Positions 1 to 7,179 of a DNA stretch of 13,758 bases are shown piece by piece (positions within the stretch are counted from its first letter, which is position 1; each line of letters begins with the position of its first letter). The notes under the pieces were generated by a model. The model worked only from the letters and a program-made list of their open reading frames with translations. It did no database searches and was not told the origin of the DNA. This DNA comes from Prasinococcaceae sp. CCMP 1430. Taxonomy: Eukaryota > Prasinodermophyta > Palmophyllophyceae > Prasinococcales > Prasinococcaceae. The stretch spans positions 91,312 through 105,069 of the forward strand of contig RQSC01001135.1 of NCBI GenBank assembly GCA_013416795.1. The letters run 5' to 3'. The position numbers and the translations under genes are program-made.

Positions 1-1103
1 CGCGAAGTGCACGGCGGCGAGGTCCTCCTGCTTGGCGGCCAGCCGCTCGGTCATGTACGTCCCCTCGCCGTCGCCCGTCGTCCCCGTCAGCACGACGGAG
101 GCGATGCGGTCGTGCTCGTTGTACATGCCGTCCACCGCGCGCGCGGTGACGCTGCAGAGCGCGCCCAGCGGCAGCGTGCGGAAGGGCTCCTCGAGCTGTA
201 TGCCGATCTCCTCGATGCCGAGCAGGAGCGTCGCGATGAGGGCCGTGGCGGGCATCGTCACCCAGCCCGCCACGGGCGCCATCGCGAGCGGCAGGAGCGC
301 CAGCCACACCATCAGCACGCGCGACGTGTGGCGCGTGTACGACAGCGGGATGGGCGTGCGGAAGATGCGCTCGCACTCGCCCAGCGCGTCCGAGAGCGTG
401 TTCACGCGCATGCTCAGGTAGAAGTGCGCCTGGTCGTTGAGCTTGCCGCTGTTGCACGCGTCGCGCAGCACGATCGACAGCGCGTGCAGGCAGGCGCCCG
501 GGCGGTTCGCCGACGACAGGATGACGTCCGCCTCCGCGTCGGCGGCGGCCGCGTCGGCGGCCGCGTCGGCGGCGTCGCCGCCTGGCGCGGCGGGGCGCGT
601 ATCGCGCGCAGCGCGCCTCGCACGCTGGCGTCCACCTGCTGGGGCGGCAGGCGCTGCACGTGCGCGCGCAGGCAGTGCACGAAGGCCACCGTCAGGCGCA
701 GCGCGCACGCGACGGTGGCGGGCGAGTGCTGGCGCATCGAGCACAGCGACTCGCGCGCCAGCGAGCGGACGCCGTTGGCCACCTCGCCCCACACCGCGCG
801 CGCCTGCCACCAGCGCCCGAAGCTCGTGTTGGTGCGGAAGACCAGCAGCAGCGCCAGCGCGAAGCTCGTGAGCGAGAAGGGCGCCATCGGCAGCACGGGG
901 GCGCGCGCGCCCGCCGCGCACACCACCGCGGCCACCCCCGCCATCACGGTCACCACCGGCCAGAGGTTTTGGAGCATGCGAGACGTGGTGGCCGTGAAGA
1001 GGTGGCGCAGGTAGCGCCGCGCGCTGCGGTGCCCCTCCCACGCGTCGTGCGAGAAGACCACGCCCTGTCCGTGCACCCAGCGCGCCTGCGCGCTCCACAG
1101 CAT
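1..1103 (-). CDS. Bestrophin-like (VCCN1/UPF0187 family) anion channel, 3'-partial, frame break
   Basis: Bestrophin-family chloride channel. Plant members of this branch sit in the thylakoid membrane and let chloride move to balance proton-driven charge. From the ATG at 1103 the protein reads DAWEGHRSARRYLRHLF, a hydrophobic segment, then LLVFRTNTSFGRWW (about residues 86-99), a family hallmark. The downstream half, in another frame from about 590 to the window edge, carries RIFRTPIPLSYTRHTSR, two hydrophobic stretches and GIEEIGIQLEEPF, also hallmarks. The two halves are related by a +2 shift (one base missing or two extra) in a GCC-rich tract near 530-680. I found no GT-AG intron there that fixes the phase, so an assembly error, a genuine frameshift or an unusual intron remain open. 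The 3' end lies beyond position 1. 1103 is the first in-frame ATG; the frame is open upstream to about 1406, so an upstream exon with a targeting peptide is possible. Family assignment is firm; plastid location is inferred. Confidence 0.88.
530..680 (-). other. Zone of reading-frame discontinuity in the bestrophin-like gene
   Basis: Upstream of this zone the channel is coded in the minus-strand frame that includes LLVFRTNTSFGRWW. Downstream it is coded in the frame that includes RIFRTPIPLSYTRHTSR. The switch falls in a repetitive GGCGGCCGCGTC-type tract where both frames are open, so the exact point cannot be fixed. Such tracts are prone to indels in sequencing and to replication slippage. 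Confidence 0.75.
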
Positions 1104-1814
1104 GTCGGCGGCGGCGGCGGCATCCTCGGCGGCAGCGGTGCCGTCGGCGCCGACGTCGGCGGAGATGGCGGGCGCCGCCTGGTCGAACTCGGAAGGCGGG
1201 GGCACCCACGCCGACGCCGCGCCCAGGGGGAGCGGCTCGTCGTCGCCGGACCCGCCCCCCGCCAACCCCGGCGCGCGCGATCGCGTGCGATTTGATATGC
1301 AAAAAAGAGGGAAATAAACCCTTATTCGCAAATACCTAAATGCCGAAAGTGGGGTGCGCGCGCCGCACGCGCGCGCGCGCGGGGATCTTTGCCTGTGCAC
1401 TTGCAAGGGCGCGCTGGGTCGAAACCGGTCTACCTGCGGCCATCGCCGGTCCGACGCGATTCATGACTGGGGTATTTTTGGTCAAGGCCGGCAGGTCAGA
1501 CCGGGAATGCGAATGTGACTTCGGGGCTTTGGTACGTGGGTCGACGCGGGGCAGAGCGACGTCCAGCTGACGCACTTGCACTACACGCGTGTGGGCGCAG
1601 TCGACGGGCCGNGGGCGGAAGGGTGCGACGCGGGGGGGGGGCAAAGCTGCTGGCTGTGGCTGGCTGGAGCGCGGCGCGCGCGCGCGCGCATGGCCGCGCG
1701 ACGCCACTCCCCAACCAAATCATCAGATGTCCTCTCTCCCGCCCCTCTCCCCCCCCCCCTCCCCGGGGCGACGGGCCACCCAATCCGACCCAAGCGCACG
1801 CACGGAAAATGACG

Positions 1815-1830
1815 AACCCTAACCCTAATA
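1815..1830. repeat. Short interstitial telomere-like repeat (CCCTAA)2
   Basis: Two exact CCCTAA units at 1817-1822 and 1823-1828, preceded by AA, the complement of the TTAGGG telomere unit found in many eukaryotes. Short copies can be double-strand-break repair scars or telo-box-like promoter elements; two units can also arise by chance. Confidence 0.5.
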
Positions 1831-2102
1831 ACGTGCACGGGCGGCCGGGTCGTGCGCCGTGCCAGCCAGGTGTGCACAGGCATGTGCCGGGGGGCCGGGG
1901 GCCCGGCCAGCCAGCCCGGCTCAAGTCCGACCGGCCGGCCATTTTGCGGATCGGGATCGCCCGCCGCGAGATCCGCCCGCCCCGGCCGCGCGGCGAGGGG
2001 CGAGGGAGGCCCAGCCAGGCCAGGCCAGCCGGCCAGAGATAGAGAAAACGAGTCCCGCCGGGCGGGGGCGGGGGCGGGGGTGGGTGGGCGTGCGGAGATG
2101 GG

Positions 2103-2169
2103 GCTGGCTTGGCTTTGGCTTTGGCTTGGCTTGGCTTTGGATTGGCTTGGATTGGATTGGATTGGCTGG
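2103..2169 (+). repeat. TTGGCT/TTGGAT simple repeat
   Basis: About 67 bases of imperfect 5-6 base units (TTGGC, TTTGGCT, TTGGA). It stands out from the surrounding GC-rich DNA because it is T-rich on this strand. Confidence 0.85.
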
Positions 2170-2270
2170 TGGCGCTGCGCGCCGGGCCGAGGCTCCCTGG
2201 CTACTCCCTCCTCCCGACCCCTCCTCCCGCGCGCCGCGCCCCTCCTCCCCCCCCCCTGCGGAGCGCGCCC

Positions 2271-2313
2271 CTGCTCCTGCGCCTGCTCCTGCGCATGCGC
2301 CTGCGCCTGCGGG
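2271..2313 (+). repeat. CTGCGC/CTGCTC hexamer repeat
   Basis: Roughly seven imperfect tandem hexamers of the form CTGCTC, CTGCGC and ATGCGC, ending in CTGCGG. No function can be assigned. Confidence 0.7.
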
Positions 2314-2602
2314 CGCGTGGGGTGGGGAATATCGGCCGCCGCCGTTACACCCGCTGGCGCGAGGGGGGGGGCGGCGGCGCCTTTCCCCCACAGCGAAATG
2401 CGACTCCGCGAAATGCTCCCGCCGCGCGCCGTGCGCACCCCTCGCATTCGTGTTCCCTGGGGAGCGGTTCCGGCCCTCCTCCTCGTCCCGCGCCGCCGCC
2501 GCGGCGCGATCCCGCCAATTGGCCCGCGGCCGCGCCGGGGGAGGGGAGGGGGGGGGGCGGAANGTCCAGCAGCCCGACGGCCCAGTACCTGAGGGCCTTA
2601 CC

Positions 2603-4670
2603 ATGACGATGGCGTGGCTCACCGAGCCGTACATCTTCGGCTTCCAGGTGTGTCCGCCTCGTCGCGTGTAGAATGCGATGCGAGCGCACGCGAGTGCGTT
2701 GCGTACCCGCCCACTGGGGGCGACTGCACCCTGCTCCGCGCGTGGAGGCCCACTGGATGGAGGGCACACAGCGAAACGCTCGGTATGAGCGTTACGAGCG
2801 TTGCGTGCTTTGCGCTCGAAATGCTGACACAGACACAATCCGCGCGATGCACGTGTGCGCGTGCGAATATGTGCGCGATATGCGCATCTGCGCGTGCGCG
2901 GCACGCGGCAGATGATCGACGACGGCGTCGGACTGGGCTGGTTCGCGTGCGTGATCGCAGACCGCGACGATAACGACGACGGGTTTGACGACGGGCTCGA
3001 CGGCGACGACGTCAAGGCGATATGCAAGCAGACGTTCCCCAAGGACGAGAGTTTCAAAGACGGAATAGGCCCACTTTCGTACGTGCTCATTCTCGACCTT
3101 GAGGACGAGGACGAAGGCGAAGAAGGCGATGGGTCTTGCTTCGTGCAGCGCGTGATGGCCTCGGGCGTTGCCGATCCGATCGACGAGACCGGAACCCAAG
3201 GGCCGTACACTTGGTGGAACAAGGAATGCGTCTCGAACGGAGGAGGAGGCGGAGGAGGCGGAGGAGGAGGCGAAGGAGGAGGCGGAGGAGGCGAAGGAGG
3301 AGGCGGAGGAGGAGGAGGAGGCGCGCGCGCCGCGGACAAGGGGAGCGGCGCCAAGCCCAAGGGCGGCAAGAAGGGCCCGGTGCGCGTGATGATCCTCATG
3401 AGCGACACCGGCGGCGGCCATCGCGCGTCCGCCGAGGCGCTCAAGGGCGGCTTCGAGGCGCTCTACGGAAAGAAGGGCTACGAGGTGAGCGTTGTGGACC
3501 TGTGGATGAACCACACGCCGTGGCCGTACAACCAGCTTCCCAAGTCGTACAGCTTCCTGGTGAAGAACGGCTGGATGTGGGCCTCGCTGTACAAGAGCAC
3601 CTCAAACATGGGCACGCCGCAGATGCTCAAGGCCATAGGAACGCAGGTCGCTCGCCGCGTGCACGCGGCGTTCGAGGAGTACCGCCCAGATGTGGTGGTG
3701 TCGGTGCACCCGCTCATGCAGCACGTGCCGCTGCGAGTCATGCACCTGAAGGTCAGCGCGCGCAACGCGCTCGCTCGCCCGCTCGCTCTCTGCCTGGGAG
3801 CGATCGGCGCGCCATCGGCGCGCCGACGACACGCGCCCCGCGCGCCGACTGACCCTCTCGCCGCTCCGCTCGCAGGGCCTGGAGGGCAAGATCCCCTTCG
3901 CGACGGTGGTGACCGACTACGCCACTGCTCACCCGACGTGGTTCCACAAGCGCGCCAACTTCTGCTGCGTGCCCACCGACACCGTGGCGGCAGAGGGGCG
4001 GCAAGCGGGGCTGCGCGCCGACCAGATCCGCCAGTACGGCCTGCCCATCCGCGTGGCCTTCGCCGACGCGCGCAAGCTGAACAAGCGCGCGCTGCGCGCG
4101 CGGCTGGGCATGGACGCGCGCCTGCCGGCGGTGATCATCGTGGGCGGCGGCGAGGGCATGGGCCCACTCACGCAGACCGTCGAGGCGCTCGAGGCGCTCA
4201 TCGGGCGCAGCGGCGGGCGGGCGCCGCTCGGGCAGGTGGTGGTCATCTGCGGGCGCAATCGCCGCCTCGTTGACGACCTGTCATCTCGCGAGTGGCGCAT
4301 GCCCGTGCACGCGCAGGGCTTTGTGAGCAACATGGTGGAGTGGATGTGCGCGTGCGACTGCATCGTCACCAAGGCAGGGCCCGGCACCATCGCCGAGAGC
4401 CTCATCTGCGGGCTCCCGCTCATCCTCAACAACTACATCCCCGGGCAGGAGTTCGACAACATCGCGCAGGTCACCGACAACAAGGTCGGCATCTTCGAGA
4501 CGGACCCACCCAAGATCGCCGCAAAGGTGGCGCACTGGTTCGGGCCGGGCAAGGCCGAGCGCGAGGACATCTCCAAGCGCGCGCGCGAGCTCGGCAAGCC
4601 GCACGCCACCTTCGACATCGTCCGGGACCTCGCCGCGCTCGAGGCGAAGGCGGTGCCCGCGTGGTCGTAA
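2603..4670 (+). CDS. MGD: Monogalactosyldiacylglycerol (MGDG) synthase, GT28 family, three exons
   Basis: Transfers galactose from UDP-galactose to diacylglycerol to make MGDG, the main thylakoid lipid, normally at the plastid envelope. Exons 2603-2647, 2912-3751 and 3876-4670 join in phase 0 into 559 residues. After residue 175 the match to plant MGD is near-continuous: SDTGGGHRAS (179-188) with the conserved His185, DLWMNHTPWPYNQLPKSY, SVHPLMQHVPLRVMHLK, then across intron 2 TDYATAHPTWFHK, GGGEGMGP (385-392), VICGRN, TKAGPGTIAE and NNYIPGQE (Glu487). Residues 1-124 are unlike plant MGD: an Asp-rich stretch, then a segment ending GPYTWWNKEC. A 28-residue Gly/Glu linker follows (125-152). The start is the first ATG in frame. 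The same frame is open upstream to about 1860 but has no ATG, and Met16 (2912) is an alternative start. No plastid-targeting leader is visible on this model. The gene converges with the AAA gene, 170 bp away. Confidence 0.95.
2648..2911 (+). other. MGDG synthase intron 1
   Basis: 264 nt, CAG|GTGTGT to CGGCAG|ATG, phase 0. A stop at 2669-2671 shows that read-through is not possible. This is the less certain of the gene's two introns, because translation could instead start at the ATG directly after it. Confidence 0.7.
3239..3322 (+). repeat. (GGA/GGC)n coding repeat, polyglycine linker
   Basis: Eighty-four bases of GGA and GGC codons with two GAA codons, coding 28 Gly/Glu residues inside the MGDG synthase gene. 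The strand is nearly all purine. It separates the unrecognised acidic N-terminal region from the catalytic domain. Confidence 0.95.
3752..3875 (+). other. MGDG synthase intron 2
   Basis: 124 nt, AAG|GTCAGC to CTCGCAG|GGC, phase 0. Its removal joins HVPLRVMHLK to GLEGKIPF exactly as in the MGD family. It contains a hairpin: a 10-bp stem with arms at 3804-3813 and 3817-3826. Confidence 0.95.
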
Positions 4671-4840
4671 GACGCGCACGAGCATTGCGGGCGCTCTCGC
4701 TTGGGGGCTCGTGCCGATGCGGGCGCGGCGCATTCCTAGACCTCGCTGCGCTGCCATGGCATTGCCCCGGTCGCAAATTAAGAGTCTCGCCGACATGGCC
4801 CTTATTGGCCTGCGCATCCGTGCCCGGCCGCGCGCGCCCC
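4671..4840. other. Convergent 3' intergenic spacer
   Basis: 170 bp between the MGDG synthase stop and the AAA ATPase stop on the opposite strand. It must hold both 3' ends, so the UTRs are short or overlap. I see no AATAAA or TGTAA signal; the only AT-rich stretch is around 4775-4783. Confidence 0.6.
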
Positions 4841-6623
4841 TCAGCGGGAAGATTGTCGGTAGGCCACGCTCCGCTGATACTCTGCCACCGTCGGTAGCTC
4901 CCCGCCGTCGGTTTCGCCGCGCACCATGGCGGCCGCCCATCTCCGCTCTGCCTGCGATCAAAAATGTACTCGCGCGAGGGGTGCGCCGGCGAGTCAGTGG
5001 GCGGGCGGAGAGACGCATCGCGACAGCGCTCGCGCGACAGCGCGCGGCCGCGAGCGCCGCGGGCGCGTCGGCGGCGCCACGCGCCGCGGGCTCGCGCACC
5101 ATCTCGCACGCGTTGCGAATGTCCCTCCCAGCGAAACCGTCGCTCGCGACCGCCAGCGCATGCCTGTCCTCTTCGCTCAGGTGCGAGGCATAGACCTCGA
5201 AAATTTGAGCTCGCTCGGAGATGTCAGGGAGGCCGAAATGCACCGAAGCGTCGAAGCGCGAACGCAGCGCCGAGTCGAGATCCATTTTGCGGTTGGTGGC
5301 CGCAATCACCAGCGTGCGCGGCTCGCCTCCTCCGCGGCCGCGCTCCGCCTCGCCGCCCTCGGCGTTGCCCGGTGCTTCGAGCCCGTCGAGCCGCCGCAGC
5401 AGCACGCTGAGAATGCGCCGGGTCGCCTCGTGCATCTCGCCGCCCCGCTGTGTGGCCAGCGCATCGATCTCGTCGATGAAGAGTACGCAGCCTCGACCGC
5501 CAGCTCGCTGAGCAGCTTCGACGAGCGAAAACATCTGCGCGAGCCGCCGCTCTGCTTCGCCATAGTACTTAGACAAGGCGGCCTCCAGAGGTATGTACAC
5601 CAAGCACACTCCTGCCGCATTGGCCATCACGCGCGCGGCACTCGTCTTGCCGGTGCCTTTGAGGGCGCGGTGTCGTGCGCGAGTGTTGGAGGGGCGAGGT
5701 CAGAGAATGCATCTACGCGCGGCGCGCCAACGGAAGGTGCCAAAGCGCGCGCGAGAGAGCGCACGCATACCTGGCGGCCCCTCGAAGAGCACCGCGCGCG
5801 GCACCGCAGTGAGCGAGGCTGACTGCTCGTCTGCAGCGCCGGTCGCGCCCTTGCGCGTGCCTCGCGCAATCTGCGCATACACGTCGGGCCGCGTGATGGC
5901 AAGCAGCACGGTGTCTTCGATAGCGCGCTTCTGGCTGCTGTATCCCGCCAATTCGCCCCAGTCGCCGCTCAAGCCGCCTCCAGCGCCGCTGCCGCGCGCC
6001 CGTCGCCCCTCGCCACCGCGCCCCGTATCATTCTGCGGGCGAGCCTTCGGAAGAAAGACGCGCGCGCCCATCGCCTCGAGGCGCTGGAAAGCCTCATCGG
6101 CAACACCGGCGCCGCCATCCGCTCTGGGGGCAGCCGTTCCGCGGCTGCCAAGGCCGCTGCGGCCGTCGTCGGCGTCCAGGAGTTGTTGGGGCTGCCGTTG
6201 TCGTTGGCGCCGCTCTCGATGGCCCTGCTCCTGCTGCCGCAGCCGCACTTGCCCGCGCAATTCCTCCACTGCCGCCACCACGCCGCGCACGGCCTCTGCT
6301 TCCGCTGGCGTGAGCGGATCATCGGCGAGGTCCTTCACGATCTCCAGGACGCCGCCACTTCCAGCGACCCCACCCGCAGCCGCGTCACCGCGCGGGAAGA
6401 ACACGCTCATCGCGAGGCCTCCCTGTTGCCGCGCTCCTGCGCTGAATGCAATTTGCGTGGAGAGTGCGTCATCGTGCGCGAGCGCGCGCACCGACGCATC
6501 GCCGCCGTTGGCAGCGGCGTTTGCGTGGCCGACCGCCGCTGCAGCCCCCACGACGACACTCGATCCGTCCGCGTTGGCAGGCAGCTTGACGCTGCCGACG
6601 AGCCGGCAGCCCCCGCGGCGCAT
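4841..6623 (-). CDS. AAA ATPase, classic type, three exons; 5' end uncertain
   Basis: ATP-driven protein remodelling or unfolding enzyme with one AAA module. Exons 6623-5771, 5656-5100 and 4951-4841 join in phases 1 and 0 into 506 residues. Walker A GPPGTGKT (282-289) is split by intron 1. Walker B is VLFIDEID (Asp346, Glu347), sensor 1 is VIAATNR (Asn406), and the arginine finger lies in RSRFD (Arg418). Intron 2 removal restores GRDIRNACEMAERRWA, the usual sensor-2 helix, and a C-terminus ending VAEYQRSVAYRQSSR. Ahead of the module, DWGELAGYSSQKRAIEDT is the typical entry motif. The N-terminal 250 residues are Ala/Gly-rich with a Glu/Arg/Gln-rich, possibly coiled, stretch and no known domain. 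6623 is the first in-frame ATG, but coding-like sequence (for example HLDESECAARLAAASALL) continues upstream to about 6700, so a 5' exon is likely. Substrate and compartment are unknown. Family is firm, subfamily is not. Confidence 0.9.
4952..5099 (-). other. AAA ATPase intron 2
   Basis: 148 nt on the minus strand, GAGATG|GTGCGC to TTTTTGATCGCAG|GCAGAG, phase 0. Removal restores CEMAERRWA and brings in a stop 37 codons later. Without splicing, the frame runs antisense through the MGDG synthase gene. Confidence 0.92.
5657..5770 (-). other. AAA ATPase intron 1, inside Walker A
   Basis: 114 nt on the minus strand, GCCGCCAG|GTATGC to CCTCAAAG|GCACC, phase 1. It splits the codon of the second glycine of GPPGTGKT; splicing regenerates the motif exactly. 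Confidence 0.97.
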
Positions 6624-7179
6624 CGCTCCGATGCTGCGCGCGCAGTCCGCGCCAAGCAGCGCCGACGCGGCCGCGAGGCGCGCAGCGCACTCAGACTCGT
6701 CAAGGTGCGCGCCGCCGCGGCTGGTCCCTACACTGGCCGGGGGCACCTCGGCCGCATCGGCGAGCGGCCGCCATCAGGACGGGGCGCCGGGACCGGCGCC
6801 GCTGCAGCGCCCGTTCCCGCACCGGCTCCGACCGCCCGTGAGCGGCACGCGTTGTGGCCGCCCTGGCGGGCACGCTCTCACCCTGCTACCGACAGCTCCT
6901 CTCGGCGCCGAGGACGCGAGCAGCGGCCAGCGCGGGTGCGAAAGAGCTGGCGTCTATGGTGTGGGGCGGAAGACCGCCAACCCTACCAGCAATGGCGATG
7001 CGCGCGGGCGCCCCACACCACGTGCGCGCGCGGGCGAGCGCGCGCACGCGCCGTGGTGCACGGTGAGCCGGGGGGGGCGGGGGGGCGGGAGGACGAAGGC
7101 GGGGGAGGGGCAAGGGAAGGGACGCGGGGAAGTCCCACAGGAGGCGCGGGCGCGCGCTCCGCGCGGCGGGCGCCACACC
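6624..7179. promoter_or_regulatory. Head-to-head intergenic region of the AAA and CLC genes
   Basis: About 0.55 kb between the first ATG of the AAA gene (minus) and the ATG of the CLC gene (plus), a candidate bidirectional promoter. The left end (to about 6700) still looks like AAA coding sequence on the minus strand, so a 5' exon of that gene may lie inside. The right end holds a G-rich tract. No TATA box is visible. Confidence 0.5.
7070..7127 (+). promoter_or_regulatory. G-rich tract, potential G-quadruplex
   Basis: Successive G-runs of 8, 7, 3, 5, 4, 3 and more, separated by 1-7 bases, on the plus strand 53-110 bases upstream of the CLC start. This satisfies the usual G3+N1-7 pattern for a quadruplex several times over. 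It may act in the shared promoter or the CLC 5' leader. Confidence 0.6.

Larger units (their letters stand above)
2098..2592 (+). other. Candidate leader-like ORF upstream of MGDG synthase (speculative)
   Basis: An ATG at 2098 opens a 165-codon frame. Its first 25 or so residues, coded by the TTGGCT repeat, are very hydrophobic and rich in Trp and Leu (starts MGLAWLWLWLGLALDW). An Arg-, Pro-, Ser- and Ala-rich stretch follows. That is the general shape of a bipartite signal-plus-transit leader for a complex plastid. It ends at a stop at 2590-2592, one frame away from the MGDG synthase exon, with G-runs and the unresolved base 2563 in between. It may equally be a by-product of the simple repeat, since any frame across it codes hydrophobic residues. 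Confidence 0.2.
1104..2602. promoter_or_regulatory. Divergent intergenic region, low complexity
   Basis: About 1.5 kb between the minus-strand bestrophin-like gene and the plus-strand MGDG synthase, so it should hold both promoters and 5' leaders. It contains an AT-richer island near 1296-1345 (TATTT and GCATATCAAAT on the minus strand), CG-alternating tracts near 1365-1381 and 1676-1690, a run of ten G at 1632-1641, a C-run near 1749-1759, a TTGGCT-type repeat, a CTGCGC-type repeat and G-runs at 2541-2560. Long frames cross it on both strands, but they are compositional and show no recognisable domain. Unresolved bases lie at 1612 and 2563. 5' exons could be hidden here. Confidence 0.6.

Noticed and set aside
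7-1014. Plus-strand 335-codon frame at the left end
   Set aside because: It is antisense to the bestrophin-like gene, whose minus-strand frames carry the conserved motifs. Composition is Arg/Ala/His-rich only.
1921-3444. Minus-strand 507-codon frame with a polyproline tract
   Set aside because: It is antisense to the MGDG synthase polyglycine repeat and G-runs; high GC content suppresses stops. No recognisable domain.
4281-4840. Continuation of the AAA ATPase frame antisense across the MGDG synthase 3' exon
   Set aside because: Splicing at 5099/4952 restores CEMAERRWA and a natural stop at 4841. The read-through sequence is compositional.
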